A stretch of 15,436 bases of DNA from contig WSZX01000205.1 in NCBI GenBank assembly GCA_013139935.1, positions 1 to 15,436 on the forward strand, written 5' to 3'. Source of the DNA: Ardenticatenales bacterium. GTDB taxonomy: Bacteria > Chloroflexota > Anaerolineae > Promineifilales > UBA4811. The translations under genes and the position numbers were made by a program. The notes under the pieces are model-generated. The model made no database searches and was not told where the DNA came from. It saw only the letters and a list, made by a program, of their open reading frames with translations. This document shows positions 7,748 to 13,701 of this stretch, piece after piece; the first letter of the stretch is position 1, and each line of letters begins with the position of its first letter.

Positions 7748-7777
7748 ATTATACCACATGCCGCCGGCCCTCCTCAT
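7748..7777 (-). promoter_or_regulatory. Extended -10 promoter of the protease-glycan operon
   Basis: On the minus strand TGGTATAAT gives a perfect -10 box (7753-7748) with the TGn extension. The -35 region is poor (ATGAGG at 7777-7772, 18-base spacing, three of six matches), as is usual for extended -10 promoters. Transcription would start near 7741-7739, next to the ATG at 7738, giving little or no leader. An AGGAGG just upstream offers a competing reading as a ribosome binding site for an ATG at 7759. Confidence 0.55.
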
Positions 7778-7811
7778 TTCCCCCCAAAAGCTCCGATTAG
7801 CGTGCCGCTGG

Positions 7812-7824
7812 CGAGCCGGGCTCG
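7812..7824. repeat. GC-rich palindrome in the divergent intergenic region
   Basis: CGAGCC and GGCTCG face each other around a single central G. The site lies between the two divergent promoters, about 60 bases upstream of the leftward -10 box and about 110 upstream of the rpsO -35. It could be an operator, but in GC-rich DNA a 6-1-6 palindrome can arise by chance. Confidence 0.2.
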
Positions 7825-7931
7825 GTTTCAGCCTTCGGCGCATTGGCCGTTCCCCTACTGCCTCCTGGTTGCGCGCGACGTGAATGACGCGGCCGGGCTG
7901 TTCGCGCCGGAGGGAAACACGGCTACCCGGT

Positions 7932-7960
7932 TTGCCATAGGCCTTTACGCCTGTTATAAT
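7932..7960 (+). promoter_or_regulatory. Strong promoter for rpsO
   Basis: TTGCCA (7932-7937) is separated by 17 bases from a perfect TATAAT (7955-7960), which also carries the TGn extension (TGT at 7952-7954). All elements are near consensus. Transcription should begin around 7966-7969, leaving about 60 bases before the GTG start of rpsO. High strength suits a ribosomal protein gene. Confidence 0.8.
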
Positions 7961-7965
7961 CTTCC

Positions 7966-8028
7966 ATGATGGCTTGGGGGTACGGCAAGAACGGCCCCAT
8001 AGAGCCCAAGGAAGGCAGGAGGATTACG
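7966..8028 (+). promoter_or_regulatory. rpsO leader with possible autoregulatory hairpin and decisive ribosome binding site
   Basis: The leader can pair CTTGGG (7973-7978) with CCCAAG (8005-8010), with a competing GGGG/CCCC pairing inside (7977-7980 with 7995-7998). AGGAGG at 8017-8022 stands six bases before the GTG at 8029 and fixes that start. In several bacteria S15 represses its own translation by binding a leader structure; whether this leader does so is inference. An in-frame ATGATG at 7966-7971 lies at the predicted transcription start. Confidence 0.4.
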
Positions 8029-8298
8029 GTGCCCTTAGACAAGGCAATCAAAACGACCATCATCGAAGAGTACCAATTGGACGATGATGATACCGGGTCG
8101 CCCGAGGTTCAGGTTGCGCTGTTGACCGCCCGGATCAAGCACCTCACAGAGCATCTCAAGGCTCACAAGCACGATGAGCATTCGCGCCGGGGCTTGATTG
8201 CGATGGTGGGGCAGAGGCGGCGTCAACTGGCTTACCTCAGTCGAACGCATCCAGTTCGCTACAGATCGGTGGTGAAAAGGCTGGGTCTGCGCAAATAA
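8029..8298 (+). CDS. rpsO: 30S ribosomal protein S15
   Basis: This small-subunit protein binds the central domain of 16S rRNA early in assembly and contributes to an intersubunit bridge. The 89 residues match the usual length exactly. Family landmarks are visible: PLDKAIK at the N-terminus, TGSPEVQVALLTARI, LKAHKHDEHSRRGL with the rRNA-contacting histidine/aspartate region, and RRQLAYL near the C-terminus. The start is the GTG at 8029, preceded six bases upstream by AGGAGG. The frame is open 21 codons further up to ATG 7966, but that would add a non-conserved extension. It is followed by a hairpin with a T tract and then pnp, the widely conserved rpsO-pnp order. Confidence 0.97.
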   Translation: MPLDKAIKTTIIEEYQLDDDDTGSPEVQVALLTARIKHLTEHLKAHKHDEHSRRGLIAMVGQRRRQLAYLSRTHPVRYRSVVKRLGLRK

Positions 8299-8310
8299 AG
8301 ATTGAATGGC

Positions 8311-8351
8311 AGACGGGTATTTGGAAAAGGTCCATCTACTTGTCTCTTTTT
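8311..8351 (+). terminator. rpsO-pnp intergenic hairpin, terminator or attenuator
   Basis: A nine-pair outer stem (8311-8319 with 8337-8345, two G-U pairs) and a four-pair inner stem TGGA/TCCA (8322-8325 with 8331-8334) around AAAGG are followed by C and five T residues (8347-8351). This fits a moderate intrinsic terminator 12 bases after the rpsO stop. Partial read-through into pnp is plausible because I see no convincing promoter between here and pnp. Confidence 0.5.
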
Positions 8352-8401
8352 GGGCGGGTGGGCGTCAGGAGAGCAGGAATTGGTGAGTGTTTCGTAATAC
8401 G

Positions 8402-8422
8402 GCAGGGGCTTGCTGCCTCTGC
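8402..8422 (+). other. Second hairpin in the pnp leader
   Basis: GCAGGGGC (8402-8409) pairs over eight positions with GCCTCTGC (8415-8422), one G-U, around a TTGCT loop. No T tract follows. In Escherichia coli the pnp leader holds an RNase III-cleaved stem used in PNPase autoregulation. This hairpin occupies a similar place about 95 bases before pnp, but the shared role is only inferred. Confidence 0.35.
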
Positions 8423-8516
8423 GCTGTGACTACGAGCCAGTCCCCAGTCCCTGGTTTCCTGTGTGTTTCTCTCAAGGCCTGCCCCACAGGTCGGAAAATG
8501 CATTGGAGGCATTCAC

Positions 8517-10703
8517 ATGAACAAGAGTTACTCGTTTAGCGCGCCTATTGGCGAGCACACGATTACCATCGAGACCGGCAAATTGGCTGCTCTGGCGGGC
8601 GGTTCAGTGACCGTCCGCGTTGGCGACACGATTGTATTCGCGGCCGCCACCATGTCGGCTCACCCACGGTCAGGGATTAACTTCTTCCCGCTGTCCGTGG
8701 ATTTTGAGGAGCGGCTCTATGCCGTGGGGCGAATTCCGGGCAGCTTTTTCCGGCGCGAGGGCAGACCGCACGAAAAGATGATTCTCGCCTCGCGGCTGAT
8801 TGACCGGCCGCTCCGCCCCCTCTTCCCAAGCGACATGCGGAACGATGTCCAGATCATCCTCTCCACTCTTTCAAGCGACCAAGAGCACGACATGGACGTT
8901 CTGGGGATCGTCGCCGCCAGCACGGCGCTGACCATCAGCAACATTCCTTTCGATGGGCCGGTCGGCGGGTTGCGTGTGGGGTACATTGATGGCAAGTTTG
9001 TCTTGAACCCTCTCCTTTCAGAGATGGCGGACAGCCGACTGAATATGCGGCTGGCTGGAACGGCCGATGCAATCAACATGGTGGAGGCAGGTGCTCTCGA
9101 GGTCTCCGAGGAGATGATCGTCGAGGCTCTGAAGGTCGGTCACCAGGGAATGCAGCCGATCATCGAGCTCCAGAACGAGATGCGGGCCCGGTTGGGTAAA
9201 CCAAAGAGCGAATACACCCCGGTTGCCGTGGACGAGGCTGTCAAGGAGATAGTCAGCGGACGGGTGCGTGGCCCGGTCGCTCAACTGGTGGCGGAGCACG
9301 CCGACCGCGATGCGCGCAACGCCGCCGTCGCCGCACTGCGCGAAGAGGTATTGTCCGAGTACTCAGACAGCGAGTATGACGAAGCGGATATCCGTGAGGT
9401 ATTGCAGGCGGAACTCAAGGCGCAGATCCGCCACCGGATTCTGGACCAGGGTGTCCGGCCCGACGGGCGGGGACCCACTGATATTCGGCCGCTGTCGGCC
9501 GAGGTGGGACTCTTGCCCCGGGCCCACGGCGCCGGTCTGTTCCAGCGTGGAGAGACCCAGGTGCTCACCATCGCCACGTTGGGAACTCCGCGAGACGAGC
9601 AAAAGCTGGATGATCTCTATCCCGATGATTCCAAACGCTATATGCACCACTACAACTTTCCCCCATACTCAACCGGAGAGACCTGGTTCCTGCGTGGGAC
9701 CAAGCGTCGCGAAGTGGGGCATGGCGCATTGGCCGAGGCGGCGCTCCGGTCGATGATCCCGCCCGAAGATGGATTCCCCTACACGATCAGGTTGGTCTCT
9801 GAGGTAATGGCCTCGAATGGCAGCACCAGCATGGCGAGTGTCTGCGGCAGCACTTTGGCGCTGCTGGATGCTGGGGTTCCCATCAAGGCCCTGGTCGGCG
9901 GTATTGCCATGGGCTTGGTGATCGACGGAGATCGACATGTCGTCCTGACCGACATCCAGGGGTTGGAGGATCACCTGGGTGACATGGATTTCAAGGTGGC
10001 TGGCAGTCGCGAGGGGATTACTGCGCTGCAGATGGATATCAAGGTCAAAGGGCTCTCCTACCAGATCCTGGAAGAAGCACTGATGCAGGCGCGGGGCGCG
10101 CGGATGCAGATTCTTGATGTGCTCGCCGACTGCATTAAAGAACCGGCCGAGTTGAGCGCCTATGCACCCCGGATGCTCAGCATCAAGATCAGTCCAGCCA
10201 AGATCGGTGCGGTGATCGGCAAGGGCGGCAGCACCATCCGTGCGTTGCAGGACGAATATGCCGTGACCATTGATGTGGAAGACGATGGCACGGTCATTGT
10301 TGCCGGTGTTGACGGCGCCAAGGCAGACGAGGCGATCGCCGCGATTGAGGCCTTGACCGAAGATGCCGAGATGGGCGGAATCTACACCGGCAAGGTCGTT
10401 CGGCTGACCGACTTTGGCTGCTTTGTTGAGATACTGCCCGGTATGGATGGTATGGTGCACATCTCGCAGTTGGCCGACTATCATGTGGAAAGCGTCGGGG
10501 ATGTGGTCCAGATGGGGGACGAGATCATGGTGATGGTGACAGACATTGATCCGGGCGGAAAGATTCGACTGTCGCGACAGGCTGTTTTGGAAGGATGGAC
10601 GCTGGAAGAGGCGCGTTCCAAGGACCGGCCTGGCAGCAGAAGGGGTGGCCAGAGCAGGGGCCGGCCGGGAGGAGATCGCAACCGGCGCCCGCGACGGCGC
10701 TAA
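8517..10703 (+). CDS. pnp: Polyribonucleotide nucleotidyltransferase (PNPase)
   Basis: PNPase degrades RNA 3'-to-5' by phosphorolysis and can also synthesise tails; it forms a trimer and often joins the degradosome. The 728-residue protein has the full layout: a first RNase PH-like domain (about 10-145), a helical linker, a second RNase PH-like domain (about 310-545), a KH domain with GKGG at 568-571, an S1 domain (about 620-690) and an Arg/Gly-rich tail (700-728) that probably binds RNA. Catalytic residues are conserved: D485, D491 and K493 in EDHLGDMDFK, corresponding to D486, D492 and K494 of E. coli. The ATG at 8517 is chosen because GGAGG lies seven bases upstream and MNKSYSFSAPIG is the normal N-terminus. 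The frame extends 18 codons upstream without conservation. It is followed by a strong terminator. Confidence 0.97.
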   Translation: MNKSYSFSAPIGEHTITIETGKLAALAGGSVTVRVGDTIVFAAATMSAHPRSGINFFPLSVDFEERLYAVGRIPGSFFRREGRPHEKMILASRLIDRPLRPLFPSDMRNDVQIILSTLSSDQEHDMDVLGIVAASTALTISNIPFDGPVGGLRVGYIDGKFVLNPLLSEMADSRLNMRLAGTADAINMVEAGALEVSEEMIVEALKVGHQGMQPIIELQNEMRARLGKPKSEYTPVAVDEAVKEIVSGRVRGPVAQLVAEHADRDARNAAVAALREEVLSEYSDSEYDEADIREVLQAELKAQIRHRILDQGVRPDGRGPTDIRPLSAEVGLLPRAHGAGLFQRGETQVLTIATLGTPRDEQKLDDLYPDDSKRYMHHYNFPPYSTGETWFLRGTKRREVGHGALAEAALRSMIPPEDGFPYTIRLVSEVMASNGSTSMASVCGSTLALLDAGVPIKALVGGIAMGLVIDGDRHVVLTDIQGLEDHLGDMDFKVAGSREGITALQMDIKVKGLSYQILEEALMQARGARMQILDVLADCIKEPAELSAYAPRMLSIKISPAKIGAVIGKGGSTIRALQDEYAVTIDVEDDGTVIVAGVDGAKADEAIAAIEALTEDAEMGGIYTGKVVRLTDFGCFVEILPGMDGMVHISQLADYHVESVGDVVQMGDEIMVMVTDIDPGGKIRLSRQAVLEGWTLEEARSKDRPGSRRGGQSRGRPGGDRNRRPRRR

Positions 10704-10730
10704 ACCGGACTGGAAGGCGTGAAATGTGAC

Positions 10731-10768
10731 GAGCCTTGCGGAGGACAACTCCTCCGCAAGGCTCTTTC
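10731..10768 (+). terminator. Intrinsic terminator of pnp
   Basis: A perfect stem of 14-15 base pairs (10731-10745 with 10750-10764, GAGCCTTGCGGAGG against CCTCCGCAAGGCTC) closes a CAAC loop and is followed by TTTC. It begins 28 bases after the pnp stop. The stem is very stable and the T tract is short. It cleanly separates pnp from the next promoter. Confidence 0.8.
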
Positions 10769-10796
10769 GTGTGTATCGCAGCACGAGCACGGTGCC

Positions 10797-10824
10797 TTGC
10801 CCGCCCTGGGTATCTGGCTATACT
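10797..10824 (+). promoter_or_regulatory. Promoter for the AI-2E-family gene, predicting a leaderless mRNA
   Basis: TTGCCC (10797-10802), a 16-base spacer and TATACT (10819-10824, five of six matches) form a good sigma-70-type promoter. The ATG at 10832 begins eight bases after the -10 box, which is where transcription should start. No ribosome binding site precedes the ATG, which agrees with a leaderless transcript. Confidence 0.6.
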
Positions 10825-10831
10825 TGGCGAC

Positions 10832-11971
10832 ATGAGCGAGCTCCCATCCCCCTCCACTACGCAGCGGCCGCGGTGGGGTACGGCGACAAAGTTAGTCGTC
10901 GCCGTACTACTTCTCCTGGGTGCGGTAGCGCTGTTCCAGCGCATCCAAATCATTATTCCTCCGGTGATCTTGGCTGCGATTTTGGCTTTTGTCCTCAATC
11001 CCGTTGTCAGCTTTTTCCATCGACGGGCCCGCATTCCGCGCTCGCTGGTGCTGGTGCTGATCTACCTTGCGCTCATGGCTCTCCTTTCGATCGTTGTGGC
11101 CACGATTGCACCGCCGCTGATTGGTCAAATCCAGAATCTAATGGTCAAAGTGCCGGCCATCTTGCGGGACATCGAGAGCGGGCTCGAGGGAAGGGCGGCT
11201 CTGGGACCGCTCTCGGTGGATCTGTCGGGCCTTTTGGATGAAACGGAAGAGCTTCTGTTGAACACTGTTCAGTCCCTCGGCAGTGAGTCGATCAACTTCT
11301 TGGGCGGCGTGCTGACCAGTGTTGCCGAATTGGGGGTGACAGCGGTTTTCACGTTCATTATCTCCTTCTACCTGGTCAAGGATGGTCACCAGGCCCTTGA
11401 TTGGGCCTACCGCATCGCCCCACCTGCGCTTGTCAGCGATCTGCGGCGGCTGGTTGGGGAGATCAGCCTCATCTGGGGGGGGTTCTTTCGGGGCCAGATT
11501 GTTCTGGGCATGGTTGGGGGTCTGATAGTTGGGACAGGATCAGCCATTATCGGGCTGCCGATGCCGTTGCTGATGGGCGTGTTGGCTGGACTGCTGGAGT
11601 TGTTGCCGAGCCTGGGGCATGGGATCTGGCTGGCGTTAGCGGTGCCGCTGGCGCTCTTTTCGGGCTCGACTTGGGAATGGATGCCGCTCTCCCATTTCTG
11701 GTTCGCCGTGTTGCTGGTAGCACTGCACATCGTTTTTCAGCAGGTTGATCTGAACTATATTATCCCGCGCATCATTGGTCGCCGGGTTCATCTGCACCCT
11801 CTGATCGTCATTATGGGGATACTGGTTGGCGCTGCCTTGGGGGGTGTGTTGGGTGTCTTTCTGGCTGCTCCCACCATTGCATCCCTGCGAGTGTTGGGGA
11901 GGTATGTCTATGCCAACCTGCTGGATATGGATCCCTTCCCTTCGGGGCTGGCCGATGAAGAAGAGGAATGA
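10832..11971 (+). CDS. AI-2E family (TqsA/PerM-like) membrane protein
   Basis: This 379-residue polytopic inner-membrane protein belongs to the AI-2E/UPF0118 family. Members include the proposed autoinducer-2 exporter TqsA, Na+/H+ antiporter-like proteins and many of unknown substrate. It has the expected arrangement: two closely spaced N-terminal TM helices (about 20-70) with the motif PVILAAILAFVLNPVV, a third near 75-100, a soluble helical region (about 105-180), and a C-terminal set of helices including FISFYLVKDG, GFFRGQIVLGMVGGLI, the Pro/Gly-rich LLELLPSLGHGIW and a late NYIIPRIIGRRVHLHPLIVI. A short acidic tail ends the protein. The ATG at 10832 is chosen because MSELPSPSTTQ precedes the first TM segment and the promoter abuts it. 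The frame is open 32 codons upstream, but that would run into the pnp terminator. Substrate not assignable. Confidence 0.9.
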   Translation: MSELPSPSTTQRPRWGTATKLVVAVLLLLGAVALFQRIQIIIPPVILAAILAFVLNPVVSFFHRRARIPRSLVLVLIYLALMALLSIVVATIAPPLIGQIQNLMVKVPAILRDIESGLEGRAALGPLSVDLSGLLDETEELLLNTVQSLGSESINFLGGVLTSVAELGVTAVFTFIISFYLVKDGHQALDWAYRIAPPALVSDLRRLVGEISLIWGGFFRGQIVLGMVGGLIVGTGSAIIGLPMPLLMGVLAGLLELLPSLGHGIWLALAVPLALFSGSTWEWMPLSHFWFAVLLVALHIVFQQVDLNYIIPRIIGRRVHLHPLIVIMGILVGAALGGVLGVFLAAPTIASLRVLGRYVYANLLDMDPFPSGLADEEEE

Positions 11972-12121
11972 GCGGCGCCCCGGCGGGCAACTTGGCTAGG
12001 CGTCGAACCGGAGCGAAAACTGATGAACCTGTGCACCGAGCGGTCGGCCCCGTGGCTGATAGGGGGTCGATACGGCGGACCGCCAACGGAGAATGCAGCA
12101 TCAGCGAGTTGAATGGGTCAC

Positions 12122-12127
12122 AGGAGG
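12122..12127 (+). promoter_or_regulatory. Ribosome binding site of the 56-residue protein
   Basis: AGGAGG lies eight bases before the ATG at 12136. It selects that start over an upstream in-frame ATG at 11968, which would overlap the end of the preceding gene and add a non-conserved-looking Arg/Gly-rich segment. Confidence 0.6.
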
Positions 12128-12135
12128 AGAAACGG

Positions 12136-12306
12136 ATGGACGAGCTAGACGCGGACTTGGTGGCAGAGACAGAGAACTATATGGTCTGGACATCCGAGGT
12201 TGAGGGTGAAATGATGTTCCACGTGGAACTGGGTGGGATCAGCCTGCACCTGACCGATGAGGAATGGGATGAGCTTGTCACCTTGATGAGAGTCGTCCTG
12301 CGTTGA
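12136..12306 (+). CDS. Small acidic hypothetical protein, 56 residues
   Basis: The product is a short, strongly acidic protein (MDELDADLVAETENY at the start) with a compact middle that alternates polar and hydrophobic residues (FHVELGGISLHL), consistent with beta strands, and a C-terminal amphipathic helix (DEEWDELVTLMRVVL). It has no cysteines, no signal peptide and no TM segment. A perfect AGGAGG eight bases upstream supports translation, and the third codon positions are GC-rich like those of the neighbours. It sits 164 bases after the AI-2E gene, so it may share that transcript or have an unseen promoter. I do not recognise a named family. A small cytoplasmic binding or regulatory protein would fit its size, but no function can be assigned. 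Confidence 0.6.
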   Translation: MDELDADLVAETENYMVWTSEVEGEMMFHVELGGISLHLTDEEWDELVTLMRVVLR

Positions 12307-12331
12307 TGCGGCCTGGGTGGGCGTAGACCGC

Positions 12332-12365
12332 GGGGGGGGGGGGGGGAGGGAGGGGGATTGGGGGG
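12332..12365 (+). repeat. G15 homopolymer and adjacent G-runs
   Basis: Fifteen consecutive G residues (12332-12346) are followed by GGG, GGGGG and GGGGGG separated by A, A and ATT. Four or more G-runs this close can fold into a G-quadruplex on the plus strand or its RNA, and a G15 tract is prone to slippage. It lies between the small acidic gene and amrS, about 240 bases upstream of the amrS start. Its exact length could also be an assembly error. Confidence 0.85.
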
Positions 12366-12407
12366 AAGCGCCCCATCTCTCCGTACCGGTTTGCCTTTTG
12401 CGGCGTG

Positions 12408-12441
12408 GACGGGCAGAGGGAACGGCGTCTTGTCTGTTTTT
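12408..12441 (+). terminator. Possible weak terminator upstream of amrS
   Basis: ACGGGCAG (12409-12416) can pair with the segment ending at 12437 over eight positions, three of them G-U, just before TTTTT (12437-12441). A shorter GACG/CGTC pairing competes. It might end the transcript of the small protein, but the pairing is weak. Confidence 0.28.
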
Positions 12442-12526
12442 CGACTCACCCTCCCCCTCCGACATCCCGTTTGTGCCGACAGTGGCCGTGTCTTCCAAAG
12501 CCATTTCCAGAGCTCAACAGGTCCAG

Positions 12527-12553
12527 TTGCGATAGGGCGGGAACCGGTATATC
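12527..12553 (+). promoter_or_regulatory. Possible promoter of the amrS-amrB-amrA operon
   Basis: TTGCGA (12527-12532) and TATATC (12548-12553) are separated by 15 bases, which is shorter than ideal. If used, transcription would start near 12560, after the ATG at 12554, and would favour the ATG at 12575. No better candidate was seen between 12307 and 12553, a gap of about 250 bases otherwise occupied only by the G-runs and a weak hairpin. Confidence 0.35.
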
Positions 12554-12574
12554 ATGGTGGATAGGGTGAGCGCG

Positions 12575-13699
12575 ATGCATACGGTTCATGCCTTTCAGAG
12601 CAAGCCTTTGTCCAAGCAGGTTGTTCAATGTACTGCCTGTGAACACTGGTGTGCCGTGGGGCTGGATGAGGTGGGCAAGTGCCAGGTCCGCATGAATCGG
12701 AATGGGCAACTGGTCTCCCTGGTGTACGGGCGGGCCGCCGCGGCGCATGTGGACCCGGTGGAAAAGAAGCCCCTCTTTCACTTTCTCCCCGGGCAATCGG
12801 TGTTCTCCATCGGCACTTTGGGCTGCAATTTTCATTGCCAATTCTGCCAGAATTGGCAGATATCACAGCCCGGCGGGGCCGGTCGCAGGCGAAAGGTGGA
12901 GCCCAGTGTTGAGCGAGGAGGGCGATCCAGTGACATAGCGCGCCGCCTTGCTCGATCGGGACAGCATCTCCCCCCGGAGGAGATCGTCTCGATCTGTCGG
13001 GCGCGCGGCGTGCCGATGATTGCCTACACCTACAACGAGCCGACCGTCTATTACGAATACACGTTTGATACTGCAAGGCTGGCCGTTGAACACGGTATTC
13101 GCAATCTCTATGTGACCAATGGCTTTCAGACGCTGGCAGCCATCGACTCCATCGCTCCTTATCTCCACGCAATGAATGTGGACCTCAAGGGGTATACTGA
13201 GCAGTTCTACCGAGCGACGTGCGGCGGCCGACTTGAGCCTGTACTGCGCAATATCGAGTACGTCGCACAGAAAACGGACATCTGGATCGAGGTGACGACC
13301 CTGGTGGTGCCAGGGATGAACGATTCGGACGCCGAATTGCGGGACATTGCCCAATTCCTGGCATCGGTGAGCCGTGATCTCCCCTGGCACATCTCTGCTT
13401 TCCACCCCGACTATCAGATTCGGGACCGGCCCGCGACGCCACGGGAGAGTCTGGAACGAGCATATACCATTGGAATCGAGTCGGGGCTGCGTTACGTTTA
13501 TGTTGGAAACTTGATGGATCCCGAGCGGGCGAACACCTACTGCCCTCAGTGCGGCGAAGCGCTGATTCATCGGATGTGGTATGAGGCTCGCCCGGTGTGG
13601 CTAGAGCCGCCGAATGGCGACGTTGTGGACGGGGAGGAAGCGGGCCTCCCGGGGGAGTGCCCCGAGTGCGGGAGGGTTATCGCGGGTGTGTGGAGGTGA
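12575..13699 (+). CDS. amrS: AmmeMemoRadiSam system radical SAM enzyme
   Basis: This is a radical S-adenosylmethionine enzyme with the [4Fe-4S]-binding motif CX3CX2C at C84, C88 and C91 (GCNFHCQFC). An upstream cysteine set, C19, C22, C26 and C36 (CTACEHWC and GKC), and a C-terminal pair of CPxCG knuckles (YCPQCG and ECPECG) are typical of the family and may bind metal. The motif DPVEKKPLFHFLPG (60-73) is also characteristic. Length is 374 residues, longer than the usual 330-345. Part of the excess is a basic, Arg-rich segment at about 99-131, between ISQ and LPPEEIV. The reaction is not established here. The start is the ATG at 12575, with AGGGTGAG upstream; the ATG at 12554 would add seven residues. 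It is followed two bases later by amrB. Confidence 0.92.
   Translation: MHTVHAFQSKPLSKQVVQCTACEHWCAVGLDEVGKCQVRMNRNGQLVSLVYGRAAAAHVDPVEKKPLFHFLPGQSVFSIGTLGCNFHCQFCQNWQISQPGGAGRRRKVEPSVERGGRSSDIARRLARSGQHLPPEEIVSICRARGVPMIAYTYNEPTVYYEYTFDTARLAVEHGIRNLYVTNGFQTLAAIDSIAPYLHAMNVDLKGYTEQFYRATCGGRLEPVLRNIEYVAQKTDIWIEVTTLVVPGMNDSDAELRDIAQFLASVSRDLPWHISAFHPDYQIRDRPATPRESLERAYTIGIESGLRYVYVGNLMDPERANTYCPQCGEALIHRMWYEARPVWLEPPNGDVVDGEEAGLPGECPECGRVIAGVWR
13692..13699 (+). promoter_or_regulatory. Ribosome binding site of amrB inside the amrS stop region
   Basis: GGAGGTGA, a near-perfect anti-16S match, overlaps the amrS stop codon and lies five bases (counted from GGAGG) before the ATG at 13702. It fixes that start over an in-frame ATG 35 codons upstream that would lie inside amrS. 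Confidence 0.75.
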
Positions 13700-13701
13700 C
13701 T

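Noticed and set aside
7966..8028. N-terminal 21-residue extension of S15 from ATG 7966
   Set aside because: The perfect AGGAGG before GTG 8029 and the conserved PLDK start of S15 point to the shorter protein. The extension is kept only as a finding because of its position at the predicted transcription start.
9669..10790. Long open frame of 373 codons on the minus strand opposite pnp
   Set aside because: It lies antisense to the catalytic, KH and S1 regions of an unmistakable PNPase, has His/Gln-rich low-complexity composition and no family features. It is a GC-rich shadow frame.
12074..12084. Palindrome GGCGG-A-CCGCC upstream of the 56-residue gene
   Set aside because: It is short and GC-only in GC-rich DNA, has no matching copy elsewhere in the window and no promoter next to it.
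12317..12535. Plus-strand open frame of 72 codons spanning the G15 tract
   Set aside because: It begins with poly-glycine codons produced by the G-run, has no ribosome binding site and no domain.
12863..13570. Open frame of 235 codons on the minus strand opposite amrS
   Set aside because: It mirrors the codon periodicity of amrS, has no recognisable domain and no ribosome binding site.
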